Shown here: piece after piece, positions 1-7,704 of the stretch
Layout of the letters: every line of letters starts with the position of its first letter
Numbering within the stretch: position 1 is the first letter of the stretch
NCBI GenBank assembly: GCA_023392285.1
Contig: JAEVZK010000153.1
Location: 1-13,007 of the forward strand
Source of the DNA: Armatimonadota bacterium
GTDB lineage: Bacteria; Armatimonadota; Fimbriimonadia; Fimbriimonadales; Fimbriimonadaceae
Length of the DNA: 13,007 nucleotides
Reading direction: 5' to 3'
Made by a program: the position numbers and the translations under genes
The notes under the pieces: generated by a model
Databases searched by the model: none
What the model was told of the DNA's origin: nothing
What the model saw: only the letters and a program-made list of their open reading frames with translations

Positions 1-195
1 GGTTCGGCATGGGCTTACGACACGCACGTGCCGATCATGACCCACTGGGGCGGTCAGAAGGCGGGCAAAGTGGCGCGGCGGGTTTACACCCACGACATTG
101 CGAGCACGTTGTCCACGCTCCTCGGAATCGAGTATCCAAGTGGCAACGTGGGCCAACCTTTGCGGGAAGCCTTACCGGCTGACTTCCTGCATTAG
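1..195 (+). CDS. Alkaline phosphatase superfamily protein, C-terminal fragment
   Basis: Frame 1 is open from the window edge to a TAG at 193-195, giving the last 64 residues of a longer protein. The segment reads YDTHVPIMTHWGG, then a V/DIAxTL stretch (HDIASTLSTLLGIEYPSG), then VGQPLREAL. This D-x-H-V-P-x-x-x-x-G and DIA-x-TL-x-x-LLGI-x-x-P-x-G-x-x-G-x-P-L pattern is typical of the C-terminus of type I phosphodiesterase/alkaline phosphatase (PafA-like) enzymes. The His of the DTHVP motif is a zinc ligand in that superfamily. The N-terminus and nucleophile lie outside the window, so the exact substrate (phosphomonoester or phosphodiester) cannot be decided. The next gene starts 33 bases downstream on the same strand. 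Confidence 0.8.
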   Translation, partial: GSAWAYDTHVPIMTHWGGQKAGKVARRVYTHDIASTLSTLLGIEYPSGNVGQPLREALPADFLH

Positions 196-216
196 CGAAC
201 GCATCGAGCTCGGCAG

Positions 217-222
217 TACACT
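217..222 (+). promoter_or_regulatory. TANNNT -10-like box, possible leaderless start of the M20 peptidase gene
   Basis: TACACT lies 6 bases before the ATG at 229, with no Shine-Dalgarno sequence between. A -10 element at this distance would start transcription at or very near the ATG. No convincing -35 hexamer is seen 16-19 bases upstream. The same arrangement recurs before the starts at 3843, 7660 and 10720. Confidence 0.4.
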
Positions 223-228
223 GCTCCT

Positions 229-1368
229 ATGATCAATGAGGAACGGCTGGTTAGCCTGTTCAAAGAACTCTGCCTGATCGATGCTCCTGCTTTGCAGGAG
301 CGCGACTCGGTCGAATGGACCAAGAAGTATCTGTACCAGATCAAGGGTTTGGAAATTTGGGAAGATCAGGCGGGTGAAAAGATTGGGGGCAATGCCAACA
401 ATGTTTTCGCACGATTGCCGGGCAATGCTCCCGGCGCTCCTCGGATCTTTCTTTCCGCTCACTTTGACACGGTCGAGCCGACCGCAGGTTTGCAGATCGA
501 GGAACGCGATGGGACCTTCTATTCGACTTCTGACACGATCTTAGGTGCGGATGACAAGGGTGGGATGGCTCCGGCGATCGAGGCAGTCCATGCACTGAGT
601 GAAACCGGTGAGCCTCACGGAGACGTTTACCTGCTCCTTAGCTGCGCCGAAGAGATCGGCTTACGGGGCGCTGCGGCAATGGATTTGGGTGACCTAAATC
701 TCGACTTTGGCTACGTTTTAGATACAGGTCCTCCGGTGGGCTCCTACGTCAATCGGACGGCTACTCACGATAAAATCGATATCCGAATCGTTGGTAAACC
801 GGCTCACGCCGGCAAAGATCCTGAGAAGGGAATCAATGCGGTGCAAGTGCTTGCGCGGGCGGTCGACGGTATGAAACTCGGGCGAATCGCCGAAGAAACG
901 ACGGCGAATATAGGCATCGTCCAAGGCGGCACTGGCACCAACGTGGTGTGCGCTGAAGTGCTGATCAAGGCCGAAGCTCGGTCTACTTCCATCAGCGAAC
1001 TCGACGCCCAAGTGGAGCACATGGTGAAGCGCTTTGAAGAGGCTGCGCGAGAATTTGGCGCCGAGGTGTTCGTCGTACATGATCGACACTACTTCTCGTA
1101 CACGGTTCCAGCAGATGCGAAGGTGGTTGAGGTCGGTCAGCGGGCGGCGCGAGCCTTGGGCATGGACCCGGTGCTGCGAACTACACTCGGAGGGTCCGAC
1201 GCGAATATCTTCAACGCGATGGGAATACCGAGCATCGTGATGGCGACGGCCATGGAGAAGATTCACACTCACGAGGAATGCATCTCGCGGCAAGGCCTTA
1301 TCGATACCGCCCGATTGGCTTATCAGGTCTGTCTGGAAGCAGCCAAGGAGCTTAAGACTTCACCTTGA
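229..1368 (+). CDS. PepT-like M20 family metallopeptidase
   Basis: This 379-residue protein is a probable cytoplasmic zinc-dependent aminopeptidase of the M20 clan, closest in style to peptidase T-like enzymes that cleave N-terminal residues from short peptides. The metal-site motifs are all present in order: SAHFDTVEP (His78, Asp80), LGADDKGG (Asp108/Asp109), the catalytic Glu pair in SCAEEIG (Glu141-Glu142), VLDTG (Asp165), and a late EKIHTHEE (His346). GKPAHAGKDPEKGINA (His193 region) marks the inserted dimerisation domain, roughly residues 180-290. The GGSDANIF segment near 321-328 is also typical. Length is normal for the family. The ATG at 229 begins MINEERL, the usual short N-terminal lead. 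The gene follows the phosphatase fragment by 33 bases, and its last 17 bases overlap the convergent gene. Exact peptide specificity is not readable from sequence. Confidence 0.9.
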   Translation: MINEERLVSLFKELCLIDAPALQERDSVEWTKKYLYQIKGLEIWEDQAGEKIGGNANNVFARLPGNAPGAPRIFLSAHFDTVEPTAGLQIEERDGTFYSTSDTILGADDKGGMAPAIEAVHALSETGEPHGDVYLLLSCAEEIGLRGAAAMDLGDLNLDFGYVLDTGPPVGSYVNRTATHDKIDIRIVGKPAHAGKDPEKGINAVQVLARAVDGMKLGRIAEETTANIGIVQGGTGTNVVCAEVLIKAEARSTSISELDAQVEHMVKRFEEAAREFGAEVFVVHDRHYFSYTVPADAKVVEVGQRAARALGMDPVLRTTLGGSDANIFNAMGIPSIVMATAMEKIHTHEECISRQGLIDTARLAYQVCLEAAKELKTSP

Positions 1369-2104
1369 ACAGTTTGGGGTCGAACTTCTGATTGTTTCGC
1401 CACCGCACCAGCCAGCCCGCAGAGAAGGTTCCGTACTGCGACTGAATATTCACGGGTAGTCCGATGTCGGCATCGAAAATCAACTCCATGTGGGATTTTG
1501 GAAGCTTGCCCTTCGCTGGGCGATCGACCAGGATGCGGTAGTTGCGCAACTTTCGATTCGAGCCGGGCACCGTCATGGTCCTGGTTTCGACCTTCGTGCG
1601 ATAACCCGCCGTCCCCTTTTTCGCTAACTTGATAAAGCGGGTGAGGGTCGCGTTTCCACCCACGAGGGGCGTGAAGATCTGACGTGAGAAACTCTTTGGA
1701 AACATCTCGACGAATGATGCATCTGCGGAGATCCAGAATTCGGAGTCGTTCTTCTTCACGGTGGGGGAAGGCACGTCCCGTCCAAACCGCAAGAACTTAT
1801 CACCATTCCGCACGAGAACCTCATTGATGAACCCGGTGGAAACGTAGCGAGGATATTCCACCCGATACATCTTTGGAGATGCGATCGCGGCGACAAAGTA
1901 GCCAACTCCACGCCCAAGACCTCCAAGCTGGACTCGCATCGACACGGCACCGTCCACGCCTTTTAACTTGCCGATCGTGGCGTCAGCTTTTTGGGCAATG
2001 GCAATCGGATCGACGTTCGCAGTTTTCCAGTCGCTTGAGTTCGCTTGGGCAAAGCTCATCGTGGAAGCAACGAGGAGCGGAAAGACAAGTTTGGTCCGTT
2101 TCAT
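1352..2104 (-). CDS. Secreted LolA/LppX-like protein of unknown function
   Basis: The 250-residue protein starts with a clear Sec signal peptide (MKRTKLVFPLLVASTMSFAQA, written here as about 21 residues), so it should be exported. The mature part has short beta-rich stretches such as VSMRVQLGG, KMYRVEYP, NEVLVRNGDKFLRFG and MELIFDADIGLPVNIQ. These resemble the half-barrel of LolA/LppX and outer-membrane lipoprotein-sorting proteins, but no diagnostic motif fixes a family. Two ATGs fit, at 2110 and 2104; the second puts Lys-Arg directly after Met. The frame stays open back to 2179, but a start there would overlap the GH57 gene and spoil the signal peptide. The GH57 gene ends 29 bases upstream, so the two are probably co-transcribed. 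No Shine-Dalgarno sequence is seen. A functional link to glycogen metabolism is not evident. Confidence 0.75.
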   Translation of the reverse strand: MKRTKLVFPLLVASTMSFAQANSSDWKTANVDPIAIAQKADATIGKLKGVDGAVSMRVQLGGLGRGVGYFVAAIASPKMYRVEYPRYVSTGFINEVLVRNGDKFLRFGRDVPSPTVKKNDSEFWISADASFVEMFPKSFSRQIFTPLVGGNATLTRFIKLAKKGTAGYRTKVETRTMTVPGSNRKLRNYRILVDRPAKGKLPKSHMELIFDADIGLPVNIQSQYGTFSAGWLVRWRNNQKFDPKLFKVKS

Positions 2105-2133
2105 CTGCATGGGGTTCAAGTTGTTATACGCCG

Positions 2134-3843
2134 TCAGGAGGGCAGGGGGGACTGGGCAGGTTTTTGGACCTGTTTCCAATAGCTGAGATCGAGCTCCGGA
2201 AACGGCGCATCCTTCTGCTCACTGTCTCGGAGGAACTCCTTTTCTTCTTCGTTCAGGCTGCCCCCGGAATGGACTCGATCGGCCATGGAGGCCAAGCGAT
2301 TGAAGCGATCGACGTGATCTTGAAATCGAATCTCTGCGTAGTCTCGGGCAGAAAAAGTTGAGATCAGGAACTGCCAGTCCGATGCTTCCGCGAGGAGAAG
2401 TTCGCGCGCCGCTTGCAATGCGATTTCAGAGGCCGGTCCGCCGTCGTAGTCTCTAGCCATCTGTCGCAGCTTGCGTTCACATGGGTAGAGCTTTTCCCAG
2501 GTCCAGATGTTGTCATCATTGATCCAGACGTAATGGTAACCACCCTCTCCCCACGAGCCTTCGGGCAGGGTGATCAAATGTTGAGCCGGGTCTTCGTCGA
2601 TGGAATCTCCACCCGATACGGGAATGATCTGCCCATCCTCATGGAGCGCTTTCGCAAACTGGTACAGGAATTCCGGGCCTTCCCACCACCAGTGGCCGAA
2701 CAGTTCGGTGTCGTACATCGCCACAAGAGTGCCCTCGCGATCTGAGAGCCCTCGATAGTGAGCCAGGGTGCCCTTCAGGGTGTCAACGAGGTCTTGGGCG
2801 TGCTGACCGATCCGCTCGAACGCCTGGTAAGGATCGTATGGCTGTTTCTGACCCAAATCGGCCTTGTTTTGGCTGATTCTCCAGTAGCGCAATCGCCCAG
2901 GATAGAGCTGCTTGTGAAATTCGAGGTAGTACTCGTCTCCGGGATATCCCGCGTCTCCGGACCAGACTTTCACGGTCGTTTCAGGGTCTCGTGCGAATAC
3001 CGTGGTTCCGTTCGGCAGCATGTAGTGCTCGTACTCGGATCGCATTTCTTCCGGGGGAGTAAAGAATTTGCTGCTTCGCGCGAACATCTCGGCAAGCTGC
3101 GGGAATTTCTGCGCGTAAGTTCCCAAAGGCTGTCCGCCCCGGATCATGTGGGAATCGACGAAGAAGTATTCGATGCCGTGGTCCTTCAGTATCTCCTCGA
3201 CACCTTGCCTCGCCCAAGGAATCTCTGCCTGGCCGACGGGCGCCTTCCAGTTGTAACGAGGTCGATACGCGCATTCAGGGAGCCAGATCCCGCGAGGCTG
3301 GCGACCGAAATACTTCTTGTAAGCAGCTACGCCGAGGGCGACCTGCGCTTCCACGCTTTCATCGGTGCCGAGAAGGGGCAGGTATCCGTGTGTTGCGCCG
3401 CAGGTGATGAGCTCGATCAGCCCGGCATCCTGAAAATGACGGAAGCCAGCGATCAAGTCGCGATTCCATCGTTCCTTGAATTGGACGAGCGCTCGGGTGT
3501 ACCAGCGCTGCCACATCGCGGCAAGCCCTTCCATCCAAAGCGGCCCTTGGTCCGCGAACCTCTTCTGATCCTCGATCGCGGCATCGATTTTGGACTGGCA
3601 GTAGTCTTCGAAACCGTCTGCGAAGCTGGGATCGATCAGCTGCTCCGCCAAGATGGGCGTCATATTGATCGTCCAGCGCGGCCGGATTCCCTCACTTTCG
3701 AGGCGAGCGAGGGCATCGAGGATGGGCAAGTAGCATTCGGCGGCTGACTCGTGCAGCCAGTCCGTTCCGTGAGGCGATTTGCCGTGGCTTAGCACATAAG
3801 GCATGTGCGAGTGCAGGCACAGCAGGAACTTGCCAATCGGCAT
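2134..3843 (-). CDS. GH57 family 1,4-alpha-glucan branching enzyme
   Basis: This 569-residue protein is a glycoside hydrolase family 57 enzyme of the branching-enzyme type, which cuts alpha-1,4-glucan and rejoins the piece through an alpha-1,6 link in glycogen synthesis. The five GH57 regions are readable in order: LCLHSHMPYV near 8-17 (His11, His13), CGATHGYLPLL near 148-158, WLPECAYRP near 187-195 with the probable nucleophile Glu190, YDTELFGHWWWEGP near 377-390 with the probable acid/base Asp378, and the C-terminal helical region SDWQFLISTFSARDYAE near 488-504. The length, slightly over 500 residues, matches archaeal and Thermus-type GH57 branching enzymes. A GH57 alpha-amylase is less likely given the C-terminal motif. 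The ATG at 3843 has a TACAAT box 5 bases upstream. The product is expected in the cytoplasm. Confidence 0.9.
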   Translation of the reverse strand: MPIGKFLLCLHSHMPYVLSHGKSPHGTDWLHESAAECYLPILDALARLESEGIRPRWTINMTPILAEQLIDPSFADGFEDYCQSKIDAAIEDQKRFADQGPLWMEGLAAMWQRWYTRALVQFKERWNRDLIAGFRHFQDAGLIELITCGATHGYLPLLGTDESVEAQVALGVAAYKKYFGRQPRGIWLPECAYRPRYNWKAPVGQAEIPWARQGVEEILKDHGIEYFFVDSHMIRGGQPLGTYAQKFPQLAEMFARSSKFFTPPEEMRSEYEHYMLPNGTTVFARDPETTVKVWSGDAGYPGDEYYLEFHKQLYPGRLRYWRISQNKADLGQKQPYDPYQAFERIGQHAQDLVDTLKGTLAHYRGLSDREGTLVAMYDTELFGHWWWEGPEFLYQFAKALHEDGQIIPVSGGDSIDEDPAQHLITLPEGSWGEGGYHYVWINDDNIWTWEKLYPCERKLRQMARDYDGGPASEIALQAARELLLAEASDWQFLISTFSARDYAEIRFQDHVDRFNRLASMADRVHSGGSLNEEEKEFLRDSEQKDAPFPELDLSYWKQVQKPAQSPLPS

Positions 3844-3848
3844 TCCTT

Positions 3849-3854
3849 ATTGTA
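3849..3854 (-). promoter_or_regulatory. TANNNT box before the GH57 gene
   Basis: On the minus strand TACAAT is followed by AAGGA and then the ATG at 3843, a 5-base gap. AAGGA touches the start codon, too close to act as a normal ribosome binding site. The arrangement suggests a leaderless or nearly leaderless transcript. No -35 element is evident. Confidence 0.4.
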
Positions 3855-3870
3855 GCTTGAGATGCCGAGA

Positions 3871-3895
3871 GGAGGAGGTGCCGGGCACCGCCTCC
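3871..3895 (-). terminator. Strong GC-rich hairpin between the lipoprotein and GH57 genes
   Basis: Arms 3871-3881 and 3885-3895 form ten pairs with one A-G mismatch (76 against 90) around a 3-base loop. The hairpin starts 10 bases past the lipoprotein stop, the usual place for a terminator of that gene. No T-run follows on either strand, so it is not a classical intrinsic terminator. It may act with Rho or as a 3' stabiliser. Confidence 0.45.
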
Positions 3896-3905
3896 CCCTA
3901 CCGAA

Positions 3906-4979
3906 TTACCAACCCATCGAAGGGTAATTCAGATTCGCTCCGGCGACGGTGAGCTGGCTGACGCTTCCGCCGGTGACCGGAACGGAGAAGATGTCTCGGC
4001 TTCCAAACAAGCCTCGAACGAACAGAATGGTTCCATCTGCGGCGGGCGCGGGATGCTGATCGTCGAGGACGCTGTTGGTGAGCTGGGTAGCACCTGATCC
4101 ATTCAGATTCATGATCCACAACTGTCCATTTGGACCTCCTGAGCCGCCAGCGTCTTTCGAGTAGATAATTTTCCCACCGTCTGAGGAGAAGCATGGCTGA
4201 CTCTCGTCGGCGGACGTGTTTGCCAGGGCTTGGATACCGGTTCCGTTGGCGTTCATGATGTAAACGTCATTGCTCGTGGAGCCGGAGACGAAAACGATTT
4301 TCGTTCCATCGGGGCTGAACTTGCCGCTGACAGCGCCGTTTGAGAGGTTAGTCAGCTGGGTTGGCACCCCTCCAGCGACCGGAATGGTGTAAAGCTGGGG
4401 AACCCCCGTGGCGTCGCTGGTGAACAGGACTGAGTTGCCATCTGGCGCGAAGCTGGGATCGACGGCGTTGCTCGACGAATCGGTTAGCTCGGTGACGGAG
4501 CCTCCTCCGGAAGGAATGAGATAAAGCTGCGCAGCAAAGCCCCAAGCCGAGTACACCGCAGTGGCTCCATCGGGTGAGAGGGCCGCCGAGTCCGGGTCCG
4601 TGAAGCCCGTGTCGATTTCCGTGCCCGTTCCCCCGGTCAGAGGCATCGTGTAAAGGCGCGGATATCCTTCTTGATCGGAGATGTAGAGAACAGTGGTGGT
4701 GTTGGTGGCGCTATTTCCTGAAGTCGTGCCACCGTTGCTGCCCGACGTGGATCCGTCAGTCGAACCGTCCGTACCTGCGGTTGTGCTCGTTGTGCCAGCA
4801 GTGCTGGAAGTGCTTCCAGCGGTTGAACCGGTAATTCCGGTTGCGCCTCCGGTCACGCCGGTGGCTCCGCCAGTGACTCCTGTGCTGCCGCCGCCTCCTC
4901 CGCATCCGATCGCAATCAGCGCGGCGAGGAATGTTATCTGTGCACCGCCTAGGCGCCAAAATCGTTTTGCCCGTACCAT
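3906..4979 (-). CDS. Lipoprotein with Gly/Thr/Ser stalk and TolB-type beta-propeller repeats
   Basis: This 357-residue protein begins with an N-terminal hydrophobic signal ending in a lipobox, LIAIGC, with Cys26 as the predicted lipidated residue. Residues 27-95 are a low-complexity Gly/Thr/Ser/Ala linker. From about residue 96 to the end come PD40/WD40-like blades: the S-P-D-G / A-P-D-G turns (ALSPDG near 135, FAPDG near 178, FSPDG near 222, FSSDG near 265) are each followed by a V/I-x-F/Y strand, and LYTIPVAGG, VYIMNANG, LWIMNLNG and IFSVPVTGG close the blades. This is the fold of TolB and related surface propellers. It is probably membrane-anchored with the propeller held away by the stalk. 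It is not TolB itself, since the TolB N-terminal domain and the pal/tolA neighbours are absent. Ligand unknown. The ATG at 4979 has no clear Shine-Dalgarno sequence. Confidence 0.85.
   Translation of the reverse strand: MVRAKRFWRLGGAQITFLAALIAIGCGGGGGSTGVTGGATGVTGGATGITGSTAGSTSSTAGTTSTTAGTDGSTDGSTSGSNGGTTSGNSATNTTTVLYISDQEGYPRLYTMPLTGGTGTEIDTGFTDPDSAALSPDGATAVYSAWGFAAQLYLIPSGGGSVTELTDSSSNAVDPSFAPDGNSVLFTSDATGVPQLYTIPVAGGVPTQLTNLSNGAVSGKFSPDGTKIVFVSGSTSNDVYIMNANGTGIQALANTSADESQPCFSSDGGKIIYSKDAGGSGGPNGQLWIMNLNGSGATQLTNSVLDDQHPAPAADGTILFVRGLFGSRDIFSVPVTGGSVSQLTVAGANLNYPSMGW
4755..4889 (-). repeat. Low-complexity repeat encoding the lipoprotein stalk
   Basis: The DNA here encodes residues 31-75 of the lipoprotein as imperfect short units, (G)VTGGAT repeated and then GSTAGSTSSTAGTTST. 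The repetition is visible at the protein level, and the codons vary between units, which argues for an older array rather than a recent identical tandem expansion. Confidence 0.6.
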
Positions 4980-5035
4980 TACTGGAATTGTCGGAACGGG
5001 GAAAGCCGATACTCTAGGCTAAACGTCCAGAAAGA

Positions 5036-5893
5036 CTAATCTCGGTTGAGGCGGTGCCGCAGCTCTTCCGGAATGGGTGGCGGCGAGACGCGGGCTGGAT
5101 TGACGGCTGGAGGTTGGATGGGCGGCCGATCCGCAGCAATCATCTGCGGGTAGGCGCTCAAGTCAAGTTCTTCGAGGGCGGTATCAATGGCTTGCAGCTG
5201 AAGCTTGGCTTCATTCAGCGCTTCCAGAAAGTCTTGGCTGGACACTTCCGGCGACTTGCCAACCAGACGGTAACCGAGCATTTTCATCCTCAGCGTGTCG
5301 AGCGTGGTCATGTAAACCGCCGATTGTGCTTCGGTTCTCTGTACCCCCGCCATGACGCCTTGCAGACCCTGACGGTATTCGGCAATGTTCTTGTCGGCAA
5401 TCTGGTAAAGCTCTTTGGATTGGGGGTCTCGGGAGTTGTTTTGCCAGACGGGCGGGCCGCCGTATATCTCGGCTTCGGTGGTGCTCACTTCGTGGGAGAT
5501 CAAGTCGGCGCGCCTCAACGCACAGTAGAGGGAATCTCCGACGCGATCGATCGTTTTTGGCATTTCGCTGAGGTGGGCAATCTGGTCGGTCGAGAGTCGT
5601 CTCAGGACTTCCCTGAAGCGGATGAGGCGATCTTCGCAGCCCGTCCACAGACTTTGAAATCGCTTGTTGTGGAAGCGCTTTTTGATGCTCGCGTTGTAGG
5701 AGCTGCCCGCGTAAACGGCAAGGATGAACATCCAATAAAGCAGGACTTGGGCGGGAAAGCTGCTGAAGGACATGGCTTGGACCTTCGAGAACAGAAGGGC
5801 AAACATCCCGGTAAGCAGGACAAGAAAGATTCGGAAGGGGGACGCCAGTTCGCGGATAAATAGCTTTCGGTCTTGGCGTTTGATATCTTCCAT
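5036..5893 (-). CDS. Two-helix membrane protein of unknown function, downstream of gatA
   Basis: I do not recognise this 285-residue protein. Residues about 19-36 (FRIFLVLLTGMFALLF core) and 47-64 (PAQVLLYWMFILAVYAG core) look like two membrane helices with a short loop between. Basic residues before the first (KRQDRK, R21) and after the second (KKRFHNKR) suggest both ends lie in the cytoplasm. The rest is charged and mostly helical, with probable coiled-coil stretches (about 84-140 and 165-245), and ends in a Pro-rich tail (RPPIQPPAVNPARVSPPPIPEEL core) before Asp285. The ATG at 5893 lies 15 bases after the gatA stop, with a weak AGGAAA upstream, so it is very likely in the gatCA operon. Whether the operon placement means a functional link to tRNA amidation is unknown. 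Confidence 0.75.
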   Translation of the reverse strand: MEDIKRQDRKLFIRELASPFRIFLVLLTGMFALLFSKVQAMSFSSFPAQVLLYWMFILAVYAGSSYNASIKKRFHNKRFQSLWTGCEDRLIRFREVLRRLSTDQIAHLSEMPKTIDRVGDSLYCALRRADLISHEVSTTEAEIYGGPPVWQNNSRDPQSKELYQIADKNIAEYRQGLQGVMAGVQRTEAQSAVYMTTLDTLRMKMLGYRLVGKSPEVSSQDFLEALNEAKLQLQAIDTALEELDLSAYPQMIAADRPPIQPPAVNPARVSPPPIPEELRHRLNRD

Positions 5894-5908
5894 CGTGCTT
5901 GAAGTTTC

Positions 5909-7363
5909 CTATGGGATTGGTGGGCGCTGGCGAGCCTCTGGTAATGATTGTTCAACACACCAGGCCAGATCAAGGAGGCTTTCGTCCCCCATGCGCGGAC
6001 CCATCAGCTGCAAACCAACGGGAAGACCGCCGTCATCGTAGCCGCAATTCAGGGAAATTCCAGGGAAGCCGCCCATGTTTGCCGGAATCGTGCAGTAGTC
6101 GAGTAGCTTGAGCGCCATAGGATCTTTGCTCAGCTCACCGAGCTTAAAGGCGGTCATCGGGGAAGAAGGCGACAGAATTGCGTCGTATTTCTCAAAGGCT
6201 TGATCGAACTCCTGGGTCATCAGGGCACGTACTTGGCCAGCCTTCAGGTAGTAGGCGTCGTAATAGCCAGCCGACAAGGCGTACGTCCCGATCATGATGC
6301 GGGTCTTAACTTCGTGACCGAACCCGTTTGCGCGGGACTTCTCGACCATTTCAATATGGGTCGCACCCTCGGCTCTAGGGCCGTAGCGGATGCCATCGAA
6401 GCGTGCGAGATTGCTGCTGGCCTCTGCGGGCGCGATGATGTAGTAGGTGGTGACGCCAAAGACCACGCTCGGTAGATCAATCTCCTCAAGTTGGACGCCC
6501 AGCCGCGTAAGCTCGTCGATCGCAGCATCCACAACCCGAAGCACTTCTGGAGATGCCGCATTGCCGAACAGTTGCTTCGGCAGTGCGATTTTCTTGCCTC
6601 GCAAGCCGGAAGATTGGCTGAAGTCAACTTTGATCGGTGGCTCGGGTAGGGACGTCGAATCCATGGAGTCGTGGCCGCTGATGAGCTCGAGCAGCAGGGC
6701 AGCGTCTTCGACGTTTCGGGCGAAGGGGCCGATTTGATCCAAGCTGGACGCGAATGCAACGAGTCCATATCGCGAAACGCGTCCATAGGTGGGCTTGAAG
6801 CCAACAATTCCGCACAGAGCGGCGGGTTGGCGGATTGAGCCGCCCGTATCGGATCCAAGGCTAAGAGGAGCCATTTCAGCGGCCACGGCGACAGCTGATC
6901 CGCCGGAGCTTCCCCCGGGAGAGCGCTCCTTGTCCCACGGATTCAGAGTCTTCTGAAACGCGGAATTCTCAGTGGATGTGCCCATTGCGAACTCATCCAA
7001 GTTCGTCTTGCCGAGGACAATCATGCCCGCTGTCCGGCAACGATCGACGACTGTCGCATCGAATGGCGGAACATAACCTTGCAGCATCTTGCTTGCACAA
7101 GTGGTTTCGATTCCGTTGGTCGAAAGGTTGTCCTTGAGAGCGATCGGAATTCCGGTGAGGGGACCTGCGGAGCCGTCATCCAACTTTATTTGGGCCAGTT
7201 CGGCGTCTCGGCGGGCTCCTTCAGCATCGACCTTCAGGAACGCCCGGTACTCGCCATCGATCTGTTCGATGCGGTCAAGAAATGCATCCGCCACCTCTTG
7301 AGCGGAGATTTGGCGTTCGCGCAGTTGTCGCGACAGTTGCGCCGCCGTTAAATTGGTGATCAA
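5909..7363 (-). CDS. gatA: Asp-tRNA(Asn)/Glu-tRNA(Gln) amidotransferase subunit A
   Basis: GatA is the amidase subunit that releases ammonia from glutamine so that GatB can convert Glu-tRNA(Gln) and/or Asp-tRNA(Asn) to the amide form. The amidase-signature triad is complete: Lys77 in GIPIALKDNL, Ser152 in SPGGSSGGSA, and the nucleophile Ser176 in GSDTGGSIRQPA. GKTNLDEFAMGTSTENSAF and GFKPTYGRVSRYGLVAFASSLDQIGP (the last near 188-213) are hallmark GatA segments. Length, 484 residues, is normal. The start is TTG at 7361-7363: the next in-frame ATG is at codon 93, far inside the domain, and an AAGG lies just upstream, overlapping the gatC stop. Only 6 bases separate the two genes, so translation is probably coupled. 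gatB is not in the window. Confidence 0.97.
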   Translation of the reverse strand: MITNLTAAQLSRQLRERQISAQEVADAFLDRIEQIDGEYRAFLKVDAEGARRDAELAQIKLDDGSAGPLTGIPIALKDNLSTNGIETTCASKMLQGYVPPFDATVVDRCRTAGMIVLGKTNLDEFAMGTSTENSAFQKTLNPWDKERSPGGSSGGSAVAVAAEMAPLSLGSDTGGSIRQPAALCGIVGFKPTYGRVSRYGLVAFASSLDQIGPFARNVEDAALLLELISGHDSMDSTSLPEPPIKVDFSQSSGLRGKKIALPKQLFGNAASPEVLRVVDAAIDELTRLGVQLEEIDLPSVVFGVTTYYIIAPAEASSNLARFDGIRYGPRAEGATHIEMVEKSRANGFGHEVKTRIMIGTYALSAGYYDAYYLKAGQVRALMTQEFDQAFEKYDAILSPSSPMTAFKLGELSKDPMALKLLDYCTIPANMGGFPGISLNCGYDDGGLPVGLQLMGPRMGDESLLDLAWCVEQSLPEARQRPPIP

Positions 7364-7369
7364 TTCGCC

Positions 7370-7660
7370 TTATTCCTCGATGATCGACGGGACGATGAAG
7401 AGTCCAGCTTTAGAAGCGGCGGCGTTGACCAAGGCTCTTTCTCTCGGTAGAGTTGGCCCAGGCAAATCATCCGACCAGACGTTGTGCAGCGCCACCGCGT
7501 GTGATTTGGCAGGCATGCCGCTGGTGTCCACCGATTGAATGTCGCTAAAATGGCCGAGAAGGGAATTCAGCTCGCCCTGCAGCGACAGCATCTCGCTTTC
7601 ACTTAAATCGAGCCTTGCCAGCTTCGCCACATGGCGAACCTCATCGAGCGAGATGGACAT
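7370..7660 (-). CDS. gatC: Asp-tRNA(Asn)/Glu-tRNA(Gln) amidotransferase subunit C
   Basis: GatC is the small subunit that wraps around and stabilises GatA in the GatCAB complex. The 96-residue product carries the family's markers: EVRHVAKLARLDLSESE near 7-23, a helical segment with LNSLLGHFSDIQSVDTSG, a short linker with ALHNVWSDD, and the C-terminal LPRERALVNAAASKAGLFIVPSIIEE core. Length is typical. The ATG at 7660 has a TAAACT box 7 bases upstream and no Shine-Dalgarno sequence. It is the first gene of the gatC-gatA-membrane protein operon. The VKOR-Trx gene ends 44 bases upstream on the same strand, so read-through is possible. Confidence 0.95.
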   Translation of the reverse strand: MSISLDEVRHVAKLARLDLSESEMLSLQGELNSLLGHFSDIQSVDTSGMPAKSHAVALHNVWSDDLPGPTLPRERALVNAAASKAGLFIVPSIIEE

Positions 7661-7667
7661 AGAAGTC

Positions 7668-7673
7668 AGTTTA
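7668..7673 (-). promoter_or_regulatory. TANNNT box before gatC
   Basis: TAAACT on the minus strand sits 7 bases before the gatC ATG. It could give gatCA its own leaderless promoter within the short 44-base gap after the VKOR-Trx gene. No -35 element is evident. Confidence 0.4.
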
Positions 7674-7704
7674 CACCGAGACTCCGACGGGTCCTGCCGC
7701 AGAA

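Noticed and set aside
718..1293. Minus-strand ORF of 191 codons within the M20 peptidase gene
   Set aside because: The plus strand carries complete M20 metal-site motifs across this span; the minus frame is rich in His/Arg/Ser as expected for an antisense shadow.
2758..3747. Plus-strand ORF of 329 codons opposite the GH57 gene
   Set aside because: It has no recognisable motif and lies wholly antisense to a gene with all five GH57 regions; the opening is a codon-bias shadow.
5054..5863. Plus-strand ORF of 269 codons opposite the two-helix membrane protein
   Set aside because: The minus-strand frame has coherent membrane helices, a charged helical region and operon spacing; the plus-strand frame shows no such structure.
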